Below, piece by piece: positions 1 through 7,890 of a DNA stretch of 64,000 nucleotides. Below the pieces are notes generated by a model. It saw nothing but the letters and a program-made list of their open reading frames with translations. It was not told the origin of the DNA and ran no database searches. This stretch comes from Faecalicatena contorta. GTDB lineage: Bacteria > Bacillota > Clostridia > Lachnospirales > Lachnospiraceae. Positions within the stretch are counted from its first letter, which is position 1; the number at the start of each line of letters is the position of its first letter. The DNA lies in NCBI RefSeq assembly GCF_003149105.1, contig NZ_QGDS01000003.1:347674-411673 (forward strand), written 5' to 3'. A program made the translations under genes and the position numbers.

Positions 1-1341
1 ACCATATAGTAAAGACTGCCTGTTTTCACCGTCATTTTTTGCTTTCAATGTCATATCTTCTGCCATCATACGGGCAAGGGCCTGAGATACTTTATCTTCA
101 TCCCCTTTTGTTTTTACAGTGTATCTCATATATGTATATGGAACAGAATATTCTGTCTTCGCATAGGAAACTGGTGTTCCCTTTGTGGATAATGTATCAC
201 CGGTACGGGTATTAGACATTTTTGCAATGGCACCGATATCCCCGGCAAACAACTCCTCCACTTCTGAAGGCTTATTGCCGCACATGGTATAGATCTTGCC
301 TGGTTTCTCTTCCGAATCCGTGTCCGCATTGTAAAGAATATCATCACCTTTAAGCACACCGGAGCACACCTTAACAAAAGAGTACTTACCAATGAATGGG
401 TCAACCATGGTTTTAAATACGTAAGCAGTTTTCCCTTTAGAGAAATCATAGTTCGCTTCAAAAATCTCATTCGTAGTCCTGTTGATTCCTGCACAGCTTC
501 TTCTGTCCGGACTTGGGAAAAATCTGACAATATCTGACAGTAGATTTGCCACGCCATGAGCCTGAAGATTTGCCCCCATTGCCACCGGAACAATAGATCC
601 GTCCATTACCTCGGTACGCATCGCGGAACGAATCTCTTCTACCGAGAATTCTTCCCCTGAAAAATATCTTTCCATGAAATCCTCACTGGTCTCCGCTACA
701 GCTTCCATCAGAGAGTCTCTTAAAATCTCCAGGTTTGGCAGACAGTAATCAGGAATCTCACATTCTTCCCTCTGTCCAGTTCCGGTATATCTTCTTCCTG
801 CGTTCTTGATTATATTAATATAACCAACCAGCTTTTCATTCTCACGGATTGGCTGGAAATGAGGTGCAATCTTCTTTCCATACCGCTCTGTCAAATCTTC
901 CACAACCTGTCTGAAGCTGGCATCATCCACATCCATCTCTGTTACGTAGATCATGCGGGGGAGATTATACTTATCGCACAATTCCCATGCCTTCTCCGTA
1001 CCAACCTGTACGCCTGCCTTCCCTGATACTACGATAACCGCTGCATCTGCCGCACTTACTGCTTCCTCTACCTCACCGACAAAGTCAAAATATCCCGGAG
1101 TATCCAGAATGTTGATTTTCGCCTTTTCCCATTCAATAGGAATCAGAGATGTACTGATAGAGAAACCGCGTTTCTGCTCTTCTTTATCAAAATCACTGAC
1201 CGTATTAGAGTCGGAAACTTTTCCCATACGGTTCGTTGCCCCTGATACATACAACATCGCCTCCGCAAGGCTCGTCTTGCCACATCCCCCGTGACCAAGC
1301 AATACTACATTTCTAATCTCGTCTGTCCTGTAAACCTTCAT
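1..1341 (-). CDS. Elongation factor G-like translational GTPase (3' end cut by window edge)
   Basis: Reading right to left from an ATG at 1341, preceded by AAGGAGG seven bases upstream, the frame is open to base 1 (447 codons), so the C-terminal third or more lies outside. Residues 16-23 form the P-loop (GHGGCGKT) and 80-83 the DTPG switch II motif, followed by EF-G-type domain II. The segment after the P-loop (EEQKRGFSIS) is the EF-G switch I region in the diverged form seen in EF-G II or Tet-like paralogues, so this is probably an accessory EF-G rather than the str-operon fusA. The guanine-specificity motif usually written NKMD reads TEMD at 134-137. It should act on the ribosome; translocation, recycling or rescue cannot be told apart here. 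Confidence 0.85.
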   Translation of the reverse strand, partial: MKVYRTDEIRNVVLLGHGGCGKTSLAEAMLYVSGATNRMGKVSDSNTVSDFDKEEQKRGFSISTSLIPIEWEKAKINILDTPGYFDFVGEVEEAVSAADAAVIVVSGKAGVQVGTEKAWELCDKYNLPRMIYVTEMDVDDASFRQVVEDLTERYGKKIAPHFQPIRENEKLVGYINIIKNAGRRYTGTGQREECEIPDYCLPNLEILRDSLMEAVAETSEDFMERYFSGEEFSVEEIRSAMRTEVMDGSIVPVAMGANLQAHGVANLLSDIVRFFPSPDRRSCAGINRTTNEIFEANYDFSKGKTAYVFKTMVDPFIGKYSFVKVCSGVLKGDDILYNADTDSEEKPGKIYTMCGNKPSEVEELFAGDIGAIAKMSNTRTGDTLSTKGTPVSYAKTEYSVPYTYMRYTVKTKGDEDKVSQALARMMAEDMTLKAKNDGENRQSLLYG

Positions 1342-1415
1342 GCTGCTGCCTCCTTGTATGTCGTTATTATGCGCACTATCTAACTATACTTTTTCCGCAC
1401 ACATATTATGTATAT

Positions 1416-1444
1416 ATTGTACTAAAAAACTTTGGACATTACAA
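1416..1444 (-). promoter_or_regulatory. Probable promoter of the EF-G-like gene
   Basis: On the minus strand TTGTAA (1439-1444) and TACAAT (1416-1421) are separated by 17 bases, a sigma-A type arrangement about 75 bases upstream of the EF-G-like start. The rest of the gap 1342-1519 shows no gene. Confidence 0.5.
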
Positions 1445-1519
1445 CTCCTTTATGAATTTTTAACAAAAGAGTTCACAGTACATCACAGACCTAAGAAGGA
1501 GGCTAATATTAAGATTAAC

Positions 1520-3169
1520 TCAGGGAATTATTCTCATTTTTTCATATATTACGGTCTCATATGGCCGCAGCTTACCCAGCCTTTCCCCCTCTTTTGCATA
1601 GTTGCCAAGTATCTTTTCATATGTTGTAAGTTCTACATTACCATTAAAAACAGCTTCTTTTCCCCGGAGATTACATAACACAATAATTTCTTCGGCTCCA
1701 AGCATGCGGCGGTAAGCCAGTACATCTGGATTTCTCTTATCCAAAAATTCTATATTTCCTTCCGCTATTACTGCTTTCTCTTTTCTAAGACATATCACCT
1801 TTTTATAGAATGAGAGAATCGAACTTTCATCCTTAGCTTCTGCCTCAGCATTAATTGTCTTGTAATTATCCGGCAGGCTAATCCAAGGTTCCACTTCTGT
1901 AAATCCTGCATTATCCTTGTCCGACCACTGCATGGGAGTCCGCGCGTTATCTCTGGAACGTGCCGCCAGAATTTCCAATGCGTCCTTTTTTGTTTTTCCC
2001 TGTTTTAGCATAATATCATAGTAGTTCAAACTCTCCACATCCCGGTACCGGTCAATTGACTCATATCCTGCGTTGGTCATACCAAGTTCCTCTCCCTGAT
2101 AGATGTAAGGCGTACCACGCATCATATGTATGCTTGCTGCCAACATCTTGGCAGATTCCCTCCAATATTTTCTGTCATCTCCCAAACGGGATATTATCCT
2201 TGGCTGATCATGATTACACCAGAATACTGCGTTCCAGCCTTTTGCCTGCTGCATTCCCACCTGCCATATATTAAATAATTCTTTCAGAGCACTGATATCT
2301 GGTTCCATCAGTTCCCATTTATTTCCATCCCTATAGTCTATTTTTAAATGATGGAAATTAAAGCACATAGTAAGTTCCTTTTCGTCCGGGTTGGAATACC
2401 TGATGCAGTTTTCCAAAGAGGTAGATGACATTTCACCCACCGTCATCATGTCCTCAATTTCTGCATCACGAACCAGTTCCTTCAGAAAATCATGAACATG
2501 CCTTCCGTCTGTATAGAATCTTCTTCCATCCCCCTCAAAATCATCTTTATATACTTCCGGCTTGGAAATCAAATTCACTACATCGAACCGGAATCCCTTG
2601 ATTCCCTTCTTTTTCCAGAAACGAAGAATACTTTTCAATTCTTCCCTTACTCTTGGATTCTCCCAATTCAAATCAGCCTGTGTTGCATCAAAAAGATGAA
2701 GATACCATTTTTTCAAATAAGGCACATACTCCCATGCCGGACCGCCAAATTTAGATTCCCAGTTCGTCGGAAGCTGTTCCGGCCTGCCGTCTTTAAAGAT
2801 ATAGTAGTCCATATATTCAGGGTCACCCCTCAATGCCTTTTGGAACCATTCGTGCTGGGTAGAAGTGTGGTTAAATACCATATCCAGCATCAAGCCTATC
2901 CCCTTTTTATCTGCTTTGGCAATCAATTCCTCCAGATCTTCCATTGTCCCGAACAAAGGATCTATTCTCCTGTAATCTGCCACATCATAACCATTATCAT
3001 TCTGCGGAGATACAAAAAATGGAGTCAGCCACAGATAGTCCACCCCCAGGAATTCCAGATAATCCAGCTTTTCGATAATCCCCCTTAAATCTCCGATTCC
3101 ATCACCATTTGAGTCTTTAAATGACTTTGGGTAAATCTGATATACTACCTTACTTTTAAACTCTAACAT
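1520..3169 (-). CDS. treC: Alpha,alpha-phosphotrehalase (trehalose-6-phosphate hydrolase)
   Basis: A 549-residue GH13 alpha-amylase-family enzyme of the oligo-1,6-glucosidase type. The four conserved regions are visible: DMVFNH at 96-101, GFRFDVVN with nucleophile Asp196, TVGEM with acid/base Glu246, and NHDQPR with Asp321. Start chosen at 3169 behind GAGGAG. The fold alone would also fit oligo-1,6-glucosidase, but it is the second gene after a trehalose-type PTS permease with a divergent TreR-like regulator. Inference: cytosolic hydrolysis of trehalose 6-phosphate to glucose and glucose 6-phosphate. Length matches TreC/TreA proteins. Confidence 0.88.
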   Translation of the reverse strand: MLEFKSKVVYQIYPKSFKDSNGDGIGDLRGIIEKLDYLEFLGVDYLWLTPFFVSPQNDNGYDVADYRRIDPLFGTMEDLEELIAKADKKGIGLMLDMVFNHTSTQHEWFQKALRGDPEYMDYYIFKDGRPEQLPTNWESKFGGPAWEYVPYLKKWYLHLFDATQADLNWENPRVREELKSILRFWKKKGIKGFRFDVVNLISKPEVYKDDFEGDGRRFYTDGRHVHDFLKELVRDAEIEDMMTVGEMSSTSLENCIRYSNPDEKELTMCFNFHHLKIDYRDGNKWELMEPDISALKELFNIWQVGMQQAKGWNAVFWCNHDQPRIISRLGDDRKYWRESAKMLAASIHMMRGTPYIYQGEELGMTNAGYESIDRYRDVESLNYYDIMLKQGKTKKDALEILAARSRDNARTPMQWSDKDNAGFTEVEPWISLPDNYKTINAEAEAKDESSILSFYKKVICLRKEKAVIAEGNIEFLDKRNPDVLAYRRMLGAEEIIVLCNLRGKEAVFNGNVELTTYEKILGNYAKEGERLGKLRPYETVIYEKMRIIP

Positions 3170-3302
3170 AGCCAGCTCCTCTCATCATTTCCAAGTCAAG
3201 TAACATACCTTGCAGCAAGCCACAGGGCATATTACCCCACGGACAGTCACCAGGTGGACATGCACGCATGCCCGCCTGGCTCGTTGCCTTCGTGAGAATC
3301 AA
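3170..3302. other. Structured intercistronic spacer between PTS gene and treC
   Basis: A 133-base spacer inside the operon, rich in inverted repeats: CCAGGTGG (3249-3256) can pair with the nearby CGCCTGG, and the outer ends carry CCAAGT/ACTTGG. No coding frame is evident. It may be an RNA-processing or stability hairpin that sets the treP:treC ratio, or a small repeat insertion. Confidence 0.4.
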
Positions 3303-5279
3303 CTACTTGGAATCTGCTTTGCTTTCAAATGTTGCAACTATAGTTTCGTTTGCTGCTGCCTGTATCCCTGTATGGAACTGGATATTTTCAGCATCGCCCA
3401 CTCCGGTAATGATACACACTGTTACATCCTGGTGCCCTGCTTCTTTAATTTTACTTCTGTCAAACTGAATTAAAGGCGTTCCTGCCGAAACATTATCTCC
3501 TTCCTTTACCAGATATGTGAAACCGTCACCTTTCATATCTACTGTGTCAATACCTACATGAAGGAGCAGCTCCATACCATTATTCAGCATTAGTCCACAG
3601 GCGTGTCTGGATTCCTCCATCAACACCATTACTGTCCCGGCAGCCGGTGCACACAGCATCTCGTTTTCTGGAATGATCGCGACACCATCACCCATGATTC
3701 CTTCAGAAAACACACCGTCATTGACCTCTTTTAACGCGATTACCTTACCATTTAAAAATGCCTTTAATCCCTCTACAGTTTCTTCTATTTCAGCAACATT
3801 CTTTCCTGTGCCGATCTCCGCAAATATATCTGCCTGTATTCCATCTCCTTCTACATTAACTGGTTTGGCAATACCTCTTTGCTTCCCTGCAATTATTGTT
3901 AATGTGAAGGGAATCACAAATGCAATTGCCATGCAAATTGCAAAAGAAAACATATACTTCGGCTGAATGGAAAGAATTCCTGGCAGTCCGCCTACTCCGA
4001 TAGCGTTTGCTGTCGTCCCGGTTGCCACACATACTATAGCTGCTCCGGCTGATCCTATCATTCCGCATATAAATGGAAAAAGGTATTTCAAGTTAACTCC
4101 GAAGATTGCAGGCTCCGTGACACCCAGGTAACAGGAAATAAATGCCGGTACATTTACTTCCTGGGCTTCTGCATTCTTTCTCTGCAGCGCGACCATTCCT
4201 AATACTGCGGAACCTTGTGCTATGTTAGATAATGCAATCATAGGCCACAGCATAGTTCCGCCATAATCCGCAATCAGCTGCAGATCAATCGCATTTGTCA
4301 TATGATGAAGTCCGGTAATTACCAGAGGTGCATAGACAAATCCGAATATTGCACCAAATATAACTTTGAAAGAACCTGTAATTCCTGCATAAACCACACT
4401 TGAAATAATTGAGCCTATCTTCCATCCGATTGGCCCCAATACAAAATGAGCCGCAATCACTGCCAAAACAAGACTACAGAATGGAACTACTATCATGGAA
4501 ATCACCTGTGGTGTAATCTTCCGGAAAAACTTTTCCAGATATACAAGCGTAAACGCTGCCAAAATTGCAGGAATTACCTGGGCCTGATATCCAATCATAT
4601 TAATTTTAAAATATCCAAAATTCCATGCCGGAATATCTGCCGCTGCTGTTGATGCCACAGCATATGCATTCAGAAGCTGGCCAGATACCAGAGTTAATCC
4701 GAGAACGATTCCCAGCATCTGGGTGGTTCCCATTTTTCTCGTCACAGACCAGCAGATTCCTACTGGAAGCATATGGAATACGGCTTCACCTATGAGCCAG
4801 AGAAAATGATCAATCCCAGCCCAGAACTGGCTGATATCACACAATGTCTTTGTTCCATTCTCAAATATGTACAGACTGTCAATGCAGTTACGGAAACCCA
4901 GGATTAAACCTCCTACAATAATTGCAGGAATCAGAGGTGCAAAAATTTCTGCCAGTACTGATACAGCCCGCTGCAATATATTCTGGTTCTGCTTTGCGGC
5001 CTGCTTAACCGCATCCTTGGATACACCATCAATTTCCGCTATAACTACAAAATCATTGTAAAAATCCGCCACAGCATTCCCTATAATTACCTGAAACTGA
5101 CCTGCCTGTGTAAAACTTCCTTTTACACTCTTCAAGGCTTCAATCTTCTTTGCATCTGCTGCCTTCGTGTCATTAAGTACAAAGCGCATTCTTGTCATGC
5201 AGTGAGAAACCGCTGCAATGTTTTCTCTTCCTCCAACCAGTTCCAAAAGTTCTTTTGCATCCTCTGCATATCTGCCCAT
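3303..5279 (-). CDS. treP: PTS trehalose-specific transporter subunit EIIBCA
   Basis: A 658-residue three-domain phosphotransferase permease. Start chosen at 5279 (MGRYAEDAKE) because GGGAGG lies seven bases upstream; the open frame extends further but without a ribosome site. EIIB is N-terminal with phospho-Cys27 (SHCMTRMRF). The EIIC membrane domain (roughly residues 90-460, about ten hydrophobic segments) follows. A C-terminal EIIA of glucose type carries phospho-His574 in LLLHVGIDTVDMKG. It imports and phosphorylates trehalose; the sucrose/trehalose EIIBC family makes sucrose a formal alternative, but the downstream treC favours trehalose. The fused EIIA means no separate EIIA-Glc is needed. 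Confidence 0.88.
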   Translation of the reverse strand: MGRYAEDAKELLELVGGRENIAAVSHCMTRMRFVLNDTKAADAKKIEALKSVKGSFTQAGQFQVIIGNAVADFYNDFVVIAEIDGVSKDAVKQAAKQNQNILQRAVSVLAEIFAPLIPAIIVGGLILGFRNCIDSLYIFENGTKTLCDISQFWAGIDHFLWLIGEAVFHMLPVGICWSVTRKMGTTQMLGIVLGLTLVSGQLLNAYAVASTAAADIPAWNFGYFKINMIGYQAQVIPAILAAFTLVYLEKFFRKITPQVISMIVVPFCSLVLAVIAAHFVLGPIGWKIGSIISSVVYAGITGSFKVIFGAIFGFVYAPLVITGLHHMTNAIDLQLIADYGGTMLWPMIALSNIAQGSAVLGMVALQRKNAEAQEVNVPAFISCYLGVTEPAIFGVNLKYLFPFICGMIGSAGAAIVCVATGTTANAIGVGGLPGILSIQPKYMFSFAICMAIAFVIPFTLTIIAGKQRGIAKPVNVEGDGIQADIFAEIGTGKNVAEIEETVEGLKAFLNGKVIALKEVNDGVFSEGIMGDGVAIIPENEMLCAPAAGTVMVLMEESRHACGLMLNNGMELLLHVGIDTVDMKGDGFTYLVKEGDNVSAGTPLIQFDRSKIKEAGHQDVTVCIITGVGDAENIQFHTGIQAAANETIVATFESKADSK

Positions 5280-5347
5280 GGATTTACCTCCCAATCTCCT
5301 CATTCTCTGGTATAACATACACCACGTTAATGATACATGTCTTCAAT

Positions 5348-5361
5348 CTTGTTTAAACAAG
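5348..5361. promoter_or_regulatory. TreR-type operator O2
   Basis: Perfect 14-bp palindrome CTTGTTTAAACAAG lying about +6 to +19 relative to the predicted treP transcription start. Identical core to two other sites in this intergenic region; inferred TreR binding site. Confidence 0.8.
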
Positions 5362-5373
5362 TTTCTTAATTAT

Positions 5374-5402
5374 TTTATACCACACTTGTTTAAACAAGTC
5401 AA
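5374..5402 (-). promoter_or_regulatory. Promoter of the treP-treC operon
   Basis: Minus-strand TTGACT (5397-5402), 17-bp spacer, TATAAA (5374-5379). The spacer is largely occupied by operator O1, so repressor binding would directly block RNA polymerase. Confidence 0.75.
5384..5399. promoter_or_regulatory. TreR-type operator O1
   Basis: Perfect 16-bp palindrome ACTTGTTTAAACAAGT between the -35 and -10 elements of the treP promoter. Its centre is 37 bp from that of O2, allowing two repressor dimers or a looped arrangement. Confidence 0.82.
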
Positions 5403-5503
5403 GCGTGATTTTATATTTTCTTACAGTTCAGTCATTCCCCTTTTACTATGTGTATATCCTGCTTATTCCTTTCTGTCTTACTAACCTTTCCACTCTGACT
5501 CAC

Positions 5504-5531
5504 TTGACTTCTTTTTTTCATATATTATAAT
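5504..5531 (+). promoter_or_regulatory. Promoter of treR
   Basis: TTGACT (5504-5509), 16-bp spacer, TATAAT (5526-5531) on the plus strand, pointing to treR. Confidence 0.7.
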
Positions 5532-5538
5532 GAATACA

Positions 5539-5552
5539 GATGTTTAAACAAG
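5539..5552. promoter_or_regulatory. TreR-type operator O3 (autoregulation)
   Basis: GATGTTTAAACAAG is the same palindrome with two mismatches in the left arm. It sits at about the transcription start of treR, suggesting weaker repressor binding and autoregulation. Confidence 0.7.
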
Positions 5553-5574
5553 CAAGAATGAAAAGGATGATATT

Positions 5575-6297
5575 ATGCCAAAAGCAAAGTTTGAAGTAAT
5601 TTATAAAGACCTAAAACGCAAGATTGAATCGCTGGAATATCCCAGCCTGGGACTGCTCCCCTCTGAAAATACAATGGTAGGGATTTATGGCTGCTCCAGG
5701 AATACCATCCGCCGGGCCATTGCAGAACTGGCAGAGGAGGGGTATGTACAGTCCCTTCATGGAAAAGGCGTGCGCATTATCTACCAGCCAATAGATCAGG
5801 CATCCTTCACCATTGGAGGTATTGAATCTTTCAAGGAGTCTGCTGTCAGGAATCACAAAAAATACTACACAGAAGTTATCCAGTTTGCAGAAATCACTGC
5901 CGATGAAAGGGTGGCCCGAAAGACAGGCTTTCCTGCCAATAGTGAACTCTACTATATTCAGCGTGTCCGCTATCTGGAGAACAAAGCACTGATTTTAGAC
6001 GTGAATATGTTTTTGAAATCTATTGTCCCTGGCCTGACACCAGAAATCGCCAGAGATTCCATCTATGAATATATTGAAAATAAATTGGGAATGTCGATTA
6101 TTACAAGTAAACGCAAAATGACTGTAGAGCGCGCTACAGAAATTGACGAAAAACATCTGGATTTAAATGATTATAACTGCCTGGCTGTTGTCAGCGGACA
6201 AACTTATAATGGTGATGGCATTATGTTCGAGTATACCCAGTCCAGACACCGCCCGGATTATTTTTGCTTCCAGGACACGGCTACAAGAAAACGTTAA
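5575..6297 (+). CDS. treR: GntR-family trehalose operon repressor
   Basis: A 240-residue regulator of the GntR/HutC subfamily. The N-terminal winged helix-turn-helix (residues 5-70, with SENTMVGIYGCSRNTIRRAIAEL) is followed by a UTRA effector domain (about 90-235, containing the LYYIQRVRYLENKAL strand region). Start behind AAGGATG. It is divergent from treP-treC and flanked by three matching palindromes, so by analogy with B. subtilis TreR it represses the operon and responds to trehalose 6-phosphate. Confidence 0.88.
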   Translation: MPKAKFEVIYKDLKRKIESLEYPSLGLLPSENTMVGIYGCSRNTIRRAIAELAEEGYVQSLHGKGVRIIYQPIDQASFTIGGIESFKESAVRNHKKYYTEVIQFAEITADERVARKTGFPANSELYYIQRVRYLENKALILDVNMFLKSIVPGLTPEIARDSIYEYIENKLGMSIITSKRKMTVERATEIDEKHLDLNDYNCLAVVSGQTYNGDGIMFEYTQSRHRPDYFCFQDTATRKR

Positions 6298-6370
6298 AAA
6301 TTACCGCTAAATACTAATACCTCTTTTAAGCTTCCAAAACCGACCCGTTTCGATGAAAAAATGAAAAGCC

Positions 6371-6448
6371 TATAAGCAAAAATGGGAGCAGAAAACCCGA
6401 AAAAAAGGAAAAGCAAAACACTTGATTTTTCGGGTGCTTTCGCTTATA
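6371..6448. repeat. Long interrupted inverted repeat downstream of treR
   Basis: TATAAGC, AGCA and ACCCGAAAAA (6371-6404) pair in order with TTTTTCGGGT, GCT and GCTTATA (6426-6448), forming a bulged hairpin of about 78 bases. It has no T-tract, so it is not a textbook terminator. It could be a decayed mobile-element end or part of the untranslated leader of the proline racemase gene. The rest of 6298-6673 shows no credible gene. Confidence 0.5.
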
Positions 6449-6673
6449 ATGATTTTAGAAAACTGAACTTGGTTCTAGACTACATGTCAATTGTTAATTT
6501 TATGTCATTTTATAAATTAGACGGTTTTATTGTTAAGGTTAATACACCTGAAATCGGTAAAATTGAAAATCGCCTCCACAGCGGGGGATTTTAATAAGAA
6601 AGAATCTGACGGCCAAATAAAGCGAGACCTGAAGATTCAGAGAGGTTACAACAATCAAAGGAGGTATTTAGAA

Positions 6674-7708
6674 ATGGAATTAAAACCAAATGTTAATTTC
6701 GGACGGTTTGAGGCTGCATTGCAGGTTGTAGATGCACACACCGTCGGAGAATTCTGCCGTGTGGTAATCGGAGGATTCCCGGAACCAGAAGGTACAACAA
6801 TGATTGAAAAGAAAAACTGGATGATCAACAATTACGATCATGCCCGTACCGCTCTCATGTTTGAGCCAAGAGGACATCACGATATGTTCGGTGCATTCCT
6901 CTGTGAGCCTGTTAACAAAGAAGCAGATTTTGGGGTTCTCTTCATGGATACAGGCGGATATCTGAATATGTGCGGTCACTGTACAATCGGAAGTGTAACA
7001 GTTATTTTAGAGGCAGGGTTAAAAGAGGCGAAAGAAGGAACTAACCACGTAGTTCTGGATTCACCTGCCGGATTAATCCATACAGATGCAATCGTAAAAG
7101 ACGGTAAAGTAGAGTCTGTAACATTAACAAATGTACCTTCTTTTGTTTACAAAGAAAATCTTTCCGTAACAATTGATGGAAAAGAAATTCCTTTTACCAT
7201 TTCTTTTGGCGGAAGCTTCTTTGCTTTAGTCGATACAACCAAAATTGGAATGTCAGACATCAATCCTAAGACAATTCCTGATTTCCAGAAACTGGGAATG
7301 CAGCTGCTTGAAGCAATCAACAAAGAGGTTTCTATCCAGCATCCTCTGCTCGACATTACTTCTGTTGATTTGGTTGAATTCTATGGCCCTACACCAAATC
7401 CGGATCAGGCAACCATGAGAAATGTAGTTATTTTTGGGGAAGCTATGGCAGACCGTTCTCCATGCGGAACAGGTACAAGTGCAAAGCTTGCTACATTACA
7501 TCACTGGGGAGAAATCGGCGTAGGCGAAGAATTTATTTATGAAAGCTTTATTGGAACCAGGTTCAAAGGCGTAATCAAAGAAACAACAAAGGTTGCTGAT
7601 TACGATGCAGTAATTCCTATGATTACAGGAAGCTGTTACCTGACAGGTGTAGCTACATATTTAATCGATCCTACAGATCCATTGAAATATGGCTTCCAGG
7701 TAGGCTAA
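6674..7708 (+). CDS. Proline racemase-family enzyme (proline racemase / hydroxyproline epimerase)
   Basis: A 344-residue cofactor-independent racemase. The ATG at 6674 is chosen because AAAGGAGG ends nine bases upstream. Both catalytic cysteines are present: Cys100 in NMCGH and Cys264 in DRSPCGTGTSA. This fits a two-base racemase/epimerase and argues against the dehydratase branch, in which the second Cys is Thr. Convergent with a proline-type sodium symporter across a shared terminator. Inference: interconverts L- and D-proline (or hydroxyproline) for Stickland fermentation; D-proline reductase genes are not in this window. Substrate choice cannot be read from the motifs alone. Confidence 0.85.
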   Translation: MELKPNVNFGRFEAALQVVDAHTVGEFCRVVIGGFPEPEGTTMIEKKNWMINNYDHARTALMFEPRGHHDMFGAFLCEPVNKEADFGVLFMDTGGYLNMCGHCTIGSVTVILEAGLKEAKEGTNHVVLDSPAGLIHTDAIVKDGKVESVTLTNVPSFVYKENLSVTIDGKEIPFTISFGGSFFALVDTTKIGMSDINPKTIPDFQKLGMQLLEAINKEVSIQHPLLDITSVDLVEFYGPTPNPDQATMRNVVIFGEAMADRSPCGTGTSAKLATLHHWGEIGVGEEFIYESFIGTRFKGVIKETTKVADYDAVIPMITGSCYLTGVATYLIDPTDPLKYGFQVG

Positions 7709-7770
7709 TCAAACTGCAAGCCAGGCTTAGTTCATAGACAAGTCAGACCCACAGGTTTTATCAATCTTAT

Positions 7771-7817
7771 AAAAGGATTGCCGCAAAATAACCTTTTTAT
7801 TTTGCGGCAATCCTTTT
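7771..7817. terminator. Bidirectional terminator between racemase and symporter
   Basis: Perfect 20-bp stem AAAAGGATTGCCGCAAAATA (7771-7790) with its complement at 7798-7817 and a 7-base loop; A/T tracts on both sides suit termination in both directions. Confidence 0.9.
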
Positions 7818-7859
7818 TAATATTCTATACTTCTTAAACTACTAATGCTCAAGAAAGTA

Positions 7860-7889
7860 CATATGACTTGTCAAATTCTCATATGACTT
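7860..7889. repeat. Short direct repeat CATATGACTT
   Basis: Two exact copies (7860-7869 and 7880-7889) 20 bp apart, just beyond the 3' end of the symporter gene. Function unknown. Confidence 0.4.
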
Positions 7890-7890
7890 T

